Positions 42,381-50,803 are shown, numbered from the stretch's first letter. The stretch is DNA of 50,803 bases from an uncultured Caulobacteraceae bacterium (GCA_903929535.1 CAIYVC010000137.1:1-50803), one strand, 5' to 3'. Notes: generated by a model from the sequence alone, not told the origin. A program made the numbers and translations.

Positions 42381-42902
42381 ATGGATGACGGCGCGCCCCA
42401 GTTCAAAATCACCGAAGTCCCAGAGCCGCACCTGGACATGATCCAGAAGTATGGAGTCGAGGGCACCTACATCAGCGCCTCGGAAAAGGACTCCCCCTGG
42501 GTGCCCTTCGGCGAAACCGCCTTCATCCGTCACCTGACCTTCGACGTGCGCACCAACAGCTACTGCAACATTCTGTGGGTGAAGGGCGGCGGCTGGCTGG
42601 GCACGCACAAGCATCGCGGCGCCGTGTCGGCCATGGTCCTGGAAGGCAGCGTCCAGTACCTGGAGTACGACTGGGTCGCCACGCCCGGCGACTTCATCAC
42701 CGAAACCCCCGGAACCGCCCACACCCTGGTGTCCAAGCATCCCGACGGCATGAAGGCCATCTTCTGGCTGCAGGGCGCGCTGGAGTTCTACGACCAGGAA
42801 GGCAAGTGGACCGAGACGCTCGATGTCTTCTGGTTCATCAAGCACTACACCAGCTACTGCGAAGCCAACGGCATCCCGATCAACAAGCAGCTGTTCATCT
42901 AG
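42381..42902 (+). CDS. Cupin-fold 2,4'-dihydroxyacetophenone dioxygenase-like protein
   Basis: 173-residue cupin similar to 2,4'-dihydroxyacetophenone dioxygenase (DAD). The candidate metal ligands are H76 and H78 (LGTHKHRG) and H114 (PGTAHTL). The rest reads IRHLTFDVRTNSYCNILWVK, YLEYDWVATPGDFITETPG and FWFIKHYTSY. ATG 42381 has GAGGAGA upstream. DAD cleaves the bond between acyl and ring carbons in hydroxy-acetophenones, but the similarity does not fix the substrate. It is first of a cupin-SDR-ADH-MFS operon (13-bp gap to the SDR). Confidence 0.82.
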   Translation: MDDGAPQFKITEVPEPHLDMIQKYGVEGTYISASEKDSPWVPFGETAFIRHLTFDVRTNSYCNILWVKGGGWLGTHKHRGAVSAMVLEGSVQYLEYDWVATPGDFITETPGTAHTLVSKHPDGMKAIFWLQGALEFYDQEGKWTETLDVFWFIKHYTSYCEANGIPINKQLFI

Positions 42903-42915
42903 CGCCCGCCGACGC

Positions 42916-43743
42916 ATGGGCGTTCTGGATCAATTCGACATCCGCGGCCGATCGGGCCTGGTCACCGGCGCAGCGTCGGGGATCGGCCTGGCCTATGCCG
43001 AGATGCTGGCGGAGGCGGGCGCCAGGGTCACCCTGACCGACATCGACGGCGAGGGCGCGCAGCGCGAGGCTGAGCGGCTGCGGGCTTCAGGCGCCGATGC
43101 GCGGGCGGCGGTGTTGGACGTGGCGGACCGGGCGGGCATGACCGCCGTTTTCGACGCTCACGCAAAGGCCTACGGCGGCCTGGACATCTGCTTCGCCAAC
43201 GCTGGCATCGATCCCGGCGCAGGTTTCTGGAACCCCGAGGGCCGACGCAACGACGACGGTCAGATCGACACCATGGACCCGGCCCGCTGGGACCGGACGA
43301 TCTCGATCAACCTGACCGGGGCGTTCAACACCTTCCGCGAAGCCGCCCGGCTGATGAAGCCGCAGGGCAGGGGCTCGATCATCGCCACCTCGTCCAACGC
43401 TGCGGTATTCAACGAGCCGATCGTCGGCATGCCGTACATGCCGGCTAAGGCGGGCGTGGCGCATATGGTCCGCCATCTGGCGCTGGAGCTGGCCGAGTAC
43501 GGCGTACGGGTCAACGCCATCGCGCCCGGGCCCTTCGTCACCAATATCGGCGGCGGCTGGCTCAAGGACCCGGTGGTGCGGGCGGCGTGGGATTCCAGCG
43601 TCCCGCTGGGGCGGATCGCCGAGACCGACCAGATCAAACCGTTGGCTCTCTATCTGGCGTCCGACGCCTCATCCTACATGACCGGCGCCCATGTGGTGAT
43701 CGACGGCGGGGCCATGATCGGCAGCCTGGGCGCGCGCGCATGA
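42916..43743 (+). CDS. Short-chain dehydrogenase/reductase
   Basis: 275-residue classical SDR. The cofactor motif TGAASGIG is at 17-24, DIDG supports NAD(H) preference, NAGI is at 95-98. The catalytic residues are S160 (ATSSN), Y174 and K178 (YMPAK). NAIAPGPFVTNI and the terminal VIDGGAM are standard. ATG 42916 is chosen over a long upstream frame that overlaps the cupin gene. Its stop overlaps the ADH start (ATGA). Likely oxidises or reduces an alcohol/ketone pathway intermediate. Confidence 0.92.
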   Translation: MGVLDQFDIRGRSGLVTGAASGIGLAYAEMLAEAGARVTLTDIDGEGAQREAERLRASGADARAAVLDVADRAGMTAVFDAHAKAYGGLDICFANAGIDPGAGFWNPEGRRNDDGQIDTMDPARWDRTISINLTGAFNTFREAARLMKPQGRGSIIATSSNAAVFNEPIVGMPYMPAKAGVAHMVRHLALELAEYGVRVNAIAPGPFVTNIGGGWLKDPVVRAAWDSSVPLGRIAETDQIKPLALYLASDASSYMTGAHVVIDGGAMIGSLGARA

Positions 43744-44741
43744 AGGCGGCGGTCTTCCACGGCCTTGGCCGCAAGCTCTGCGTGGAGACGGTCCCCGATC
43801 CGGAGCCGGGTCCCGGCGAGGTGGTGGTCAAGGTCGGGCGCTGCGGCATCTGCGGCTCGGACCTGCATATGACCGAGGACCCGATGTTCGGCATCCCTCC
43901 CGGCGCCGTGCTCGGCCACGAATTCGCCGGCGAGGTGGCGGCGGTCGGCCTGGGCGTGGAGCGCCTGCAGGTCGGCGACCGGGTCTCCGTGCCGCCCATC
44001 AAGGGCTGCGGCCACTGCGCGACCTGCCTGGCGGGAGAGCCTGCCTGGTGTCTTGAGATGAGCCTGATCGGCGGCGGCTATGGCCAATATGCCCTGGCCC
44101 TGGAGCGGCAATGCGTGCGCCTGCCCGGTTCCGCCAGTCTGGCCGACGGCGCTCTGATCGAACCCCTGGCGGTGGCCCTGCACGGGGTGATGAAGTCGGG
44201 GCTGCAGCCGGGCGACAAGGTGGTGATCCTGGGCGCGGGCCCGATCGGCCTGGCCACCGCCTTCTGGGTGCGCCGGATGGGCGCCGGCGCCGTGGTCATC
44301 ACCGACCTAGAGCGCTTCCAGGAAGAGCGGGCCATGACCATGGGCGCCACAGCCTTCGTCGCCGGCGATGAAGATCATGTGGTCCAGGCTGACCGCATCC
44401 TGGGCGGCAAGGCCGACATCGTCTTCGAATGCGTCGGCGTGCCCGGCATGATCGCCCAGAGCGTGGAGCATGTGCGCGTGCACGGGACGGTGCTGGTCCA
44501 GGGTCTGTGCACCCGGCCCGACAGCTTCATCCCTTTCAAGGCTCTGTCCAAGGAGGCGCGCATCCAGTTCGCCGCCTTCTTTAAGACCCAGGAATACGAG
44601 GCGTCGCTGGACGCCTTGTCGGCGGGCGCTGTGGAGCCGCGCGCCCTGATCACCGACACCATCACGCTGGATCAGCTGCCCGATACCTTCGAGGCGCTGC
44701 GCAAGCGGACCCATCAGTGCAAGGTGATGGTGGCGCCGTAA
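43740..44741 (+). CDS. Zinc-dependent alcohol dehydrogenase (MDR superfamily)
   Basis: 333-residue medium-chain dehydrogenase. The catalytic zinc ligands C38 and H60 with E61 are visible (CGICGSDLHM, LGHEFAGEV). The structural-zinc cluster is C90, C93, C96 and C104 (GCGHCATC). The Rossmann motif VVILGAGPIGLATAFW and the downstream ITDLE fit NAD use. It begins within the SDR stop and its stop is followed by the MFS gene after 53 bp. It likely acts on an alcohol produced in the same pathway. Confidence 0.93.
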   Translation: MKAAVFHGLGRKLCVETVPDPEPGPGEVVVKVGRCGICGSDLHMTEDPMFGIPPGAVLGHEFAGEVAAVGLGVERLQVGDRVSVPPIKGCGHCATCLAGEPAWCLEMSLIGGGYGQYALALERQCVRLPGSASLADGALIEPLAVALHGVMKSGLQPGDKVVILGAGPIGLATAFWVRRMGAGAVVITDLERFQEERAMTMGATAFVAGDEDHVVQADRILGGKADIVFECVGVPGMIAQSVEHVRVHGTVLVQGLCTRPDSFIPFKALSKEARIQFAAFFKTQEYEASLDALSAGAVEPRALITDTITLDQLPDTFEALRKRTHQCKVMVAP

Positions 44742-44794
44742 CGACCACCAGGACGGACAAACGCTCCGGCGACAGGGGCGGACAGGGAGAGGCG

Positions 44795-46042
44795 ATGACT
44801 GAGCAGCGGAATAGCGGGCGCTACCAGGTGATGCTGGTGCTGCTGCTGAGCCTGAACTTCGGGGTGCTGTTCTTCGACCGCAACGCCCTGAACTTCCTGA
44901 TGCCCTACGTCCAGCCGGACCTGAAGCTCAGCTTCTCGCAGGTCGGTCTGCTGTCATCCGCCCTGTCCTTCACCTGGGCCTTGTCCGGCCTGTTCGTCGG
45001 CGCCTGGTCCGACAGGGCGGGCAAGAAGAAGGTGTTCATCGTCGCGGCGGGCGTCGCGTTCTCGATCTGCTCGGTCATGTCGGGGGTCGCGAGCTCCTTC
45101 CTGATGCTATTCGGCGCGCGTCTGCTGATGGGCGCGGCGGAGGGCGCGGTGATGCCGATCTCCCATTCGCTGGTGGCCGAAGAGGTGTCGCCCGAGCGGC
45201 GGGGCCTCGGCATGGGCGTGACCCAGAACCTCGGCTCCAACTTCCTGGGATCGTTCGTGGCGCCGGTGGCCCTGACCGCCTTCGCCGTGGCCTTCGGCTG
45301 GCGTCACGCCTTCTTCCTGGCCGGCGTTCCAGGCCTGATCTGCGCCGCCCTGATCTGGTTCTTCGTCAAGGAGCCGCCGCAGGACCCCGCAGCCAACAGC
45401 CATGACCGGCTGACCTTCATGGCCACGCTGAAGTACCGCAACATGGTGCTCTGCGCCCTGATCTCGATCCTGCTGGTCTCCTATCTGGTGATCACCTGGG
45501 CTTTCATGCCTCTGTTCCTGAGCCAGGTCCGACACTTCGATCCGGGCGTCACCGGCTGGCTGATGGGCGTGCTGGGTTTGTCGGCCACCTTGGGCAGCTT
45601 CGTGGTGCCGGCCATCTCCGACCGCGTGGGCCGCCGTCCGGTGATGATCGTGATCCCCTTCCTGGGCCTGATGATCCCCTTCGGCGCCATGTACCTCGGC
45701 GGCTCGCCCTGGGCCCTGGTCCCGCTGTTCTTCTTCGGCTGGGCGCTGAACGGCATCTTCCCCCTGTTCATGGCTACCATTCCTTCCGAGACCATCCCCG
45801 CGCGCTACGTCGCTACGGCGGTCGGCTTCACCATGGGCCTGGGCGAGGTGATCGGCGGGGTGTTCAGCCCGGCGGTGGCGGGCAAGGCCGCGGACCTGGC
45901 GGGGCTGAACGCGGTGATGTGGATCCTGGCCGGCTTGGCGGTGCTGGCGGGCCTGTTGGGCATGGGCCTGAACGAAACCGCGCCCGGCAAGGTGCGCAGC
46001 GCCCTGGCGGATGCTACGGAACTTCAGCCCACCCCGGTCTGA
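44795..46042 (+). CDS. Major facilitator superfamily transporter
   Basis: 415-residue MFS permease with about 12 membrane spans. Landmarks are NFGVLFFDRNALNFLMPYV in span 1, the cytoplasmic WSDRAGKKKV motif A between spans 2 and 3, the SHSLVAEEVSPERRGLGMG segment, and DRVGRRPVMIV between spans 8 and 9. It resembles the ACS/aromatic-acid:H+ symporter-like group. ATG 44795 has AGGGAGAGG upstream. It is last in the operon and probably imports the pathway substrate. Confidence 0.9.
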   Translation: MTEQRNSGRYQVMLVLLLSLNFGVLFFDRNALNFLMPYVQPDLKLSFSQVGLLSSALSFTWALSGLFVGAWSDRAGKKKVFIVAAGVAFSICSVMSGVASSFLMLFGARLLMGAAEGAVMPISHSLVAEEVSPERRGLGMGVTQNLGSNFLGSFVAPVALTAFAVAFGWRHAFFLAGVPGLICAALIWFFVKEPPQDPAANSHDRLTFMATLKYRNMVLCALISILLVSYLVITWAFMPLFLSQVRHFDPGVTGWLMGVLGLSATLGSFVVPAISDRVGRRPVMIVIPFLGLMIPFGAMYLGGSPWALVPLFFFGWALNGIFPLFMATIPSETIPARYVATAVGFTMGLGEVIGGVFSPAVAGKAADLAGLNAVMWILAGLAVLAGLLGMGLNETAPGKVRSALADATELQPTPV

Positions 46043-46088
46043 CGCGCCCGATTCCGCGCCGGCCCGGCGAAGGCAGAACGCGGGAGCC

Positions 46089-47612
46089 ATGGCCGGTAGC
46101 CATCCATCACCGTCGAACGCAGCCCTCGGCCTGCGTCTTCAGAGCGGCGTCGCCCTGCTGCAGCAGGGGCGGATGGAGGAGGCGTGGCAGGCGCTGAACG
46201 AGGTTGTCGCCGTCGACACCAACAACGCCCTGGCTTGGCACCTGATGGGGCTGATCCTGCTGCAGGTCGGCCAGACCCAGGACGGCATCGACCTTCTGCG
46301 CCGCTCCATCGCCCTCAATCCGCGCGACGCCGCCGCCTACAGCAATCTGGGCGCCGGTCTGCGCGACGCCGGCGTCTATGACGAGGCGCTGAATGCTTCC
46401 GACAAGGCCCTGGCGCTCAATCCTTCGATGATCGACGCCCAGCTTAATCGCGCCAACGCTCTGCTCGACCTTGGCCGCCCCGCCGAAGCCTTGGCGGGTT
46501 ACGACCGGTTGATCCGGCGCCAACCCTCGCACGGCAATGCCTACAACAACCGGGGCAATGCGCTGCGCGCCCTGAACCGCAACGCCGAGGCGGTGGAGAG
46601 CTTCGACAAGGCCATCGCGGCGGGCACCGATACGCCGGAGGTGCGGGCCAACAACGGCTTCGCCCACTTGGCGCTGGGCGATTACGCCCGAGGGTTCGAG
46701 CTCTTCGAGCACCGCTGGCGCAATGCGCGGATGCAGGCCTATCTGGAAAGCCGGCAGTTCGACCGGCCCTTCTGGCGCGGTGATGTCCCGCTGGCCGGCA
46801 AGACCCTGCTGCTTCACTCCGAGCAGGGTTATGGCGACATCCTGCAGTTCTGCCGTTACGCCCGCGTGGCGTCCGAGGCGGGCGCCAAGGTGATCCTGGA
46901 GGTCGAGCAGCCGCTGGTGGCCCTGATGGCGACGTTGGAGGGCGTGGATCAGGTGGTCGAGCATGGGCAACCCCTGCCGCCCTTCGATCTGCACTGTCCG
47001 CTGATGAGCTTGGCCTTCGCCTTCGGCACAACCGTGGCCACCATTCCTGGGACGACGCCCTATCTGTTCGCCGACCCTGCCAAGGTCAACGCTTGGAAGA
47101 CTTGGCTCGGCGGCAAGACCCGGCCTCGGATCGGGATGGTGTGGTCCAGCGGCGTGCGGCCCGATCAGCCGGAGCTGAAGTCGGTCAACGGACGGCGCAA
47201 CCTGCCTCTGGCCAAGCTGGCGGCGCTGAAGGGCCTGGATGTAGAGCTGGTCAGTCTGCAGAAGGGCCAGCCGGCGGAAGGCGAGCTCGACGCACTGGGC
47301 GTGGCCTCCTGGGACGGGCCGCCGATGGCGAATCTAGCCGCCGAAATCCGCGACTTCGCCGACACCGCCGCCCTGATCGCCAACCTCGATCTGGTCCTGA
47401 CCGTGGACACCTCCACCGCTCACTTGGCCGGAGCGCTGGGTGCGCCGGTGTGGATCATGAACCGGTTCGACGCCTGCTGGCGCTGGTCGCCGGTCGGTCC
47501 CAAGAGTCTCTGGTATCCGACTGCCCGTCAGTTCCGGCAGCCCGAGATCGGCGACTGGGACAGCGTGCTGGCTGAAGTGAGGCTGGCCCTGGAGGAGCGG
47601 TTTGCGGCCTGA
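46089..47612 (+). CDS. TPR-repeat glycosyltransferase (FlmG-like candidate flagellin glycosyltransferase)
   Basis: 507-residue two-part protein. Residues about 10-215 hold five or six tetratricopeptide repeats (ALAWHLMGLILLQVGQTQDG, AAYSNLGAGLRDAGVYDEAL, NAYNNRGNALRALNRNAEAV). The C-terminal half is a glycosyltransferase of the GT9/GT41-like type: LLLHSEQGYGDILQFCRYA, PRIGMVWSSG, and DLVLTVDTSTAHLAGALGAP near the end. This domain order is that of Caulobacter FlmG, whose TPR half binds flagellin and whose other half glycosylates it. A flagellin gene lies 2.6 kb away, which supports but does not prove the link. The MFS gene ends 46 bp upstream. Confidence 0.85.
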   Translation: MAGSHPSPSNAALGLRLQSGVALLQQGRMEEAWQALNEVVAVDTNNALAWHLMGLILLQVGQTQDGIDLLRRSIALNPRDAAAYSNLGAGLRDAGVYDEALNASDKALALNPSMIDAQLNRANALLDLGRPAEALAGYDRLIRRQPSHGNAYNNRGNALRALNRNAEAVESFDKAIAAGTDTPEVRANNGFAHLALGDYARGFELFEHRWRNARMQAYLESRQFDRPFWRGDVPLAGKTLLLHSEQGYGDILQFCRYARVASEAGAKVILEVEQPLVALMATLEGVDQVVEHGQPLPPFDLHCPLMSLAFAFGTTVATIPGTTPYLFADPAKVNAWKTWLGGKTRPRIGMVWSSGVRPDQPELKSVNGRRNLPLAKLAALKGLDVELVSLQKGQPAEGELDALGVASWDGPPMANLAAEIRDFADTAALIANLDLVLTVDTSTAHLAGALGAPVWIMNRFDACWRWSPVGPKSLWYPTARQFRQPEIGDWDSVLAEVRLALEERFAA

Positions 47613-48063
47613 GCGCCTGTCCGCCGCAGCTCTCGCCATCGCCCTCGCCGCTGTCGGGGGCGCGGCTCACGCCACCCCCTTCGCCATCCGCACCGCCGGC
47701 GCCGACACCGCCATCGCCATCGACCTCGGCTCGATCACCCGTTTCCGCAGCTACAGGATCGCCTGGACCTACGAGTTCTTCCGCTCCGGCGCCGGTCTGA
47801 TGAGCAAGCGCATGCAAATCATGGCCACCCGCGAGATGGTCGACTGCAGAACCCGCCAGAACATCGACCTGCAGACTGTCCGCTACATGGCCGACGGGGC
47901 CGAGCTCAGCCGGATCGGGCGCGAGGCGCACTGGAAGATCAGCCTTCGCGGCTCCAACAGCGACTATCTGGTCGGGGTCATCTGCGATGGGGTAGACCCG
48001 GCCTGGAAGGCGTCGCGCGTCCCGACCGTGTTCGATCTCTACCGGGCCACTTGGCGGCGTTAG
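47602..48063 (+). CDS. Small secreted hypothetical protein
   Basis: 153-residue exported protein. The signal is LSAAALAIALAAVGGAAHA. The mature part includes IDLGSITRFRSYRIAWTYEF, MATREMVDCRTRQNIDLQTV, a pair of cysteines (DCRTR and GVICDG) and ends YRATWRR. It is faintly reminiscent of surface-adhesin protein E-like domains, but I do not assign a family. The TTG 47602 start has GGAGGAG upstream and overlaps the glycosyltransferase stop, so the two genes are coupled. Its TAG overlaps the convergent peptidase stop. Confidence 0.7.
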   Translation: MRPERLSAAALAIALAAVGGAAHATPFAIRTAGADTAIAIDLGSITRFRSYRIAWTYEFFRSGAGLMSKRMQIMATREMVDCRTRQNIDLQTVRYMADGAELSRIGREAHWKISLRGSNSDYLVGVICDGVDPAWKASRVPTVFDLYRATWRR

Positions 48064-50114
48064 GCCGCGAAGCCCTTGGACCGCAGATAGGCGCCAACGT
48101 CCGGGTCACGTCCTCGGAAGCGACGGTAGGCTATCGCCGGATCGACTGTGTTGCCCACGCTCATGATGTCGTCCAGCAGCCGCTTGGCGGTGGCCGGGTC
48201 GTAGGCGTCGCCGGTCTCGGTGAAGGCTTCGAAGGCGTCGTGGTCGAGCACCTCGGCCCACAGGTAGGAGTAGTAGCCTGCCGCATAGCCGTCGCCCTGG
48301 AAGATGTGGCCGAACTGGGCGGTGCGGTGGCGCATGACGATCTCGACCGGCATGTCGAGCGCGGCCAGCGTCGCCTTCTCGAAGGCGTCGGCGTCGATCG
48401 GCGCATCGTCCGGCCCCTGCGGCGCGGTGTGCAGCTTCATGTCGACGATGGCGGCGGCCAGATATTCGGTCACCTGGAAGCCGGTGTTGAAGGTCTGGGT
48501 CTTGAGTATCTTGTCGACCAGATCGGTGGGGATAGGCCGCCCGTCGGAATCCACTGCGAAGCGGCTCAGCACCTCATGGGTCGACAGCCAGTTCTCGTTT
48601 AGCTGCGAGGGAAACTCCACGAAGTCGCGCGCGACGTTGGTGCCCGACAGGCTCGGGTAGGTCACCTCGGAGGTCATGGCGTGCAGGGCGTGGCCAAACT
48701 CGTGGAACAGGGTGATCGCGTCGTCCCAGGAGACCAGCACCGGCTGGCCGGGCGGCGGCTTCACGAAGTTGGTGTTGTTCGACACGATGGCCGCGACGGG
48801 GGCGTCCATGGTCTCCTGCGAGCGGTACTGCTCCATCCAGGCGCCCGAGCCCTTGATCGCTCTGGCGTAGGGATCGAAGTACCAGAGGGCCACGTGGCCG
48901 CCGGCGGCGTTCTTGACCTCGTAGACCGACATCGCGGGGTCGAACACCGGGACCTGATCGACCTTGGCGAAGGAGAAGCCGTAGAGGCGGGCGGCGGCCC
49001 AGAACATGCCCTCGCGCAGATGGTCCAGCTGCAGGTAGGGCTTCACCTGCTCCATATCGAGGTCGTACTTCGCCTTGCGCACCTTCTCTGCATAGTAGCG
49101 GTAGTCCCAGGCGGCGATGGGTTCGGCGCCGGCCAGGACCTGCATGGCGGCCACCTCCTCGCGCGCCCGGCCGCGGGCGGCGGGCCAGACCTGCATCATC
49201 TGTTCCATGGCCCGATCGGGCGTTGCGGCCATGCAGTCCTGCAGCTTCCAGGCGGCATAGTTGGCGAACCCCATCAGGGCGGCCTTCTCGCCGCGCAGCT
49301 TCAGGATGCGGGGGATGATGGTCTTGGTGTTGTCGTTACCGTCGCCGTTGTCGCCGCGGCTGTAATAGGTGCGCCAGATGCTTTCGCGCAGGTCGCGCCG
49401 GTCTGCGTAGGTCAGGAACGGGTCCATCCAGGAGCGGGTGTTGGGAATGGCGTATTCGCCCGGTCGCCCCCTGTCCTCGGCCTCCGACGCCGCCGCCTGG
49501 CGCATCGAGGCCGGCAAGCCCGAGAGGTCCGCCTGCTTCAGATAGAGGACATAGCCCGCCTCGTCGGCCAGCAGATTGGCGCCGAACTTGGAATAGAGAC
49601 CGGCCAGCTCCTGGTTGATGGTGGTGACGCGGGCCTTGGCCTCGGCGTCCAGCTGCGCGCCTTCCTTCACGAAACGGGTCCAGTGCACCCAGGTCAGACG
49701 CTGCTGTTCGGGGGTCAGGCCGGCGGTCTCGCGCTTCTGGTAGACGGCGTCGATACGGGCGAACAGGGCGGAGTCCTGCACGATCTGGTCGCTGAAGGCC
49801 GCCAGCCGCGGCGCCATCTCGGTCTCCACCGCCTGCATCTCGGGCGTTTTCACGCTGCCGGTCCAGACGTTGTAGAGGGTCGAGACGCGGTCCAGCGCAT
49901 GGCCGCACCGTTCCAGGGCGGCGATGGTGTTGGCGAAGGAGGCGGGTTCGGGGTTGGCCGTGATGGCCGCGATCTCGGCCAGGTTCAGCCGCATGGCGTC
50001 TTGGAGGGCCGGTTTGAAGGCGTCGACCTTGACCCGGTCGAAGGGGATCAGACCGCCGTGGAGCCCGGTCCAGTCGGACAGCAGGGCGGAGACGTCCGGG
50101 TCTGGGGTGGTCAT
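48060..50114 (-). CDS. M3-family zinc oligopeptidase (Dcp/PrlC-like)
   Basis: Large metallopeptidase that degrades oligopeptides, including cleaved signal peptides. The 684-residue product has the zinc motif HEFGHALH with H471, E472 and H475. The downstream glutamate is in the DFVEFPSQLNENW block, typical of M3 peptidases. Length matches the Dcp/OpdA group (about 680). ATG 50114 is preferred over a TTG at 50132. No signal peptide is visible, so it is cytosolic. It is convergent with the hypothetical gene, overlapping by TTAG. Confidence 0.93.
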   Translation of the reverse strand: MTTPDPDVSALLSDWTGLHGGLIPFDRVKVDAFKPALQDAMRLNLAEIAAITANPEPASFANTIAALERCGHALDRVSTLYNVWTGSVKTPEMQAVETEMAPRLAAFSDQIVQDSALFARIDAVYQKRETAGLTPEQQRLTWVHWTRFVKEGAQLDAEAKARVTTINQELAGLYSKFGANLLADEAGYVLYLKQADLSGLPASMRQAAASEAEDRGRPGEYAIPNTRSWMDPFLTYADRRDLRESIWRTYYSRGDNGDGNDNTKTIIPRILKLRGEKAALMGFANYAAWKLQDCMAATPDRAMEQMMQVWPAARGRAREEVAAMQVLAGAEPIAAWDYRYYAEKVRKAKYDLDMEQVKPYLQLDHLREGMFWAAARLYGFSFAKVDQVPVFDPAMSVYEVKNAAGGHVALWYFDPYARAIKGSGAWMEQYRSQETMDAPVAAIVSNNTNFVKPPPGQPVLVSWDDAITLFHEFGHALHAMTSEVTYPSLSGTNVARDFVEFPSQLNENWLSTHEVLSRFAVDSDGRPIPTDLVDKILKTQTFNTGFQVTEYLAAAIVDMKLHTAPQGPDDAPIDADAFEKATLAALDMPVEIVMRHRTAQFGHIFQGDGYAAGYYSYLWAEVLDHDAFEAFTETGDAYDPATAKRLLDDIMSVGNTVDPAIAYRRFRGRDPDVGAYLRSKGFAA

Positions 50115-50177
50115 GGGCGGCGTCCTAAGCAACAGACCGCCGGGATAGTCCTATATCGGGGATTTTACGAGCGAAAC

Positions 50178-50199
50178 GGGGGAGGCCGAAGCCTCCCCC
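50178..50199 (-). terminator. Flagellin gene terminator
   Basis: GGGGGAGGC (50178-50186) and GCCTCCCCC (50191-50199) form a perfect 9-bp stem. Read on the minus strand the loop is TTCG, an especially stable tetraloop, and GTTTC follows. It lies 17 nt past the flagellin stop. Confidence 0.8.
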
Positions 50200-50215
50200 A
50201 AACGCCTGTTCCCTA

Positions 50216-50803
50216 CTAGCGGAACAGAGACAGCATGATGCTGGTGGACTGGTTGGCGATCGAGAGCGCCTGGACACCCAGCTGCTGCTTGGTCTGCAGA
50301 GCTTGGAGGGTGGCGCTTTCGGAAGCCATGTCGGCGTCCACAAGGTTGGAGATACCCGTGGTAAGCGAGTTTTGCAGGCTGCCCACGAACTTCAGGTGGC
50401 TGGACAGAGCGTTCGAACCGGTCCCGAGCTTGGTCAGCGAGGTGTTCACGTTGGTCAGGTCGGTGTCGATCGTCGCGATATAGGCGCTCGCGGCGCCGGC
50501 GGTGGCGAAGGACGCCGTGGCCGACAGGGTGACGTTGCCGCCGCCCAGGGACAGATCCTGAGCCAGGACGGTGATCTTCGACGTACCCTTGTCGTTGGCC
50601 AGGGCGGACAGCGTGGTGCCGGCCGACTTGACCATGTTGATGCCGTTGAAGTCGGCGTTAGCCACGACGTTCTTGATCTGGTCGCGCAGGGACTTGAAGT
50701 CTTCGTTCAGGGCGGTCCGGCTGGTGGTGTCCAGCGAGCTGTCGGCGGCGGCAAGAGCCTTCGCCTTCATTTGCGTCAGCAGATCGGAAACCTGCTGGCC
50801 GGC
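50216..50803 (-). CDS. Flagellin (5' part outside window)
   Basis: Filament subunit; the open frame reaches the window edge, where it reads AGQQVSDLLTQMKAKALAAA, so only about 195 C-terminal residues are seen. The coding order fits flagellin: central DQIKNVVANADFNGINMVKS, then the C-terminal D0/D1 helices LVDADMASESATLQALQTKQ and QQLGVQALSIANQSTSIMLS, ending LFR. Alphaproteobacterial flagellins are about 270-280 residues, so about 80 are missing. Which fljJ/K/L/M/N/O type cannot be decided. Whether it is glycosylated by the nearby TPR-glycosyltransferase is open. Confidence 0.95.
   Translation of the reverse strand, partial: AGQQVSDLLTQMKAKALAAADSSLDTTSRTALNEDFKSLRDQIKNVVANADFNGINMVKSAGTTLSALANDKGTSKITVLAQDLSLGGGNVTLSATASFATAGAASAYIATIDTDLTNVNTSLTKLGTGSNALSSHLKFVGSLQNSLTTGISNLVDADMASESATLQALQTKQQLGVQALSIANQSTSIMLSLFR

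Noticed and set aside
42248-42466. N-terminal extension of the Rieske gene to 42466
   Set aside because: It would run across the divergent promoter and the cupin start; the ATG at 42247 has a good ribosome site and the family N-terminus.
1-50803. tRNA, rRNA or CRISPR features
   Set aside because: No cloverleaf ends, rRNA landmarks or regularly spaced direct repeats were seen by eye; a covariance-model scan was not possible.

Overview
The window is GC-rich and reads as an alphaproteobacterium of the family Caulobacteraceae (Caulobacter/Phenylobacterium type). The evidence is ctrA at the left edge, a sciP homologue next to fliF and flgE, a divergent hook operon/flgK pair with sigma54-type promoters, a Fiu/PiuC iron pair, a CAU-1-like B3 metallo-beta-lactamase and GANTC (CcrM-type) sites at key promoters. 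No rRNA, tRNA, CRISPR array, integrase or transposase was recognised.

Layout. 1-2638: ctrA (partial, minus) divergent from fliI-fliJ. 2690-7596: a secreted cyclophilin, an iron-uptake pair (TonB receptor plus PKHD hydroxylase, with Fur-like inverted repeats upstream) and a B3 metallo-beta-lactamase. 7607-15623: mixed metabolic and stress genes (cupin-SDR, DUF4282, ECF sigma with YCII/DGPF partner, OsmC, LLM oxidoreductase, dienelactone hydrolase, DUF2239 with a palindromic operator, lipoprotein esterase, MmcQ/YjbR). 15680-24980: a flagellar block (fliF, sciP, flgE, flgD, fliK, flgK, flgL). It carries two lesions: fliF breaks off and runs into the tail of a DUF1993 gene, and flgE has a -1 frameshift. 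25033-32982: mnmA, a two-gene cassette of secreted GHWEG-type proteins, an aminotransferase, a GNAT, a small ORF enclosed by perfect 37-bp inverted repeats, and a glycosyltransferase/UDP-galactopyranose mutase fusion. 33373-36888: a complete four-gene Mla-type lipid transport operon, in which mlaD seems to start at ATT. 36885-37781: folD.

37913-46042 is the most interesting accessory block. It holds a second two-gene cassette of the same secreted protein family, an IclR regulator, a DUF6152 secreted protein, a Rieske oxygenase, and a cupin-SDR-zinc alcohol dehydrogenase-MFS operon. The same spaced motif (CGATAAT, 10 nt, GTGC, 6 nt, CGC) stands upstream of both the secreted cassette and iclR, which suggests one regulon. 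The Rieske/cupin divergent promoter holds a different palindrome (ATGTATACAT). I infer an inducible pathway for uptake and oxidation of an aromatic or related compound, with periplasmic proteins of unknown function; the substrate cannot be read from sequence.

46089-50803: a TPR-glycosyltransferase resembling the flagellin glycosyltransferase FlmG, a small secreted protein, an M3 peptidase, and the 3' part of a flagellin gene with a strong terminator.

If the fliF and flgE lesions are biological, the strain should lack functional flagella unless other copies exist. If not, they mark assembly or sequencing errors.
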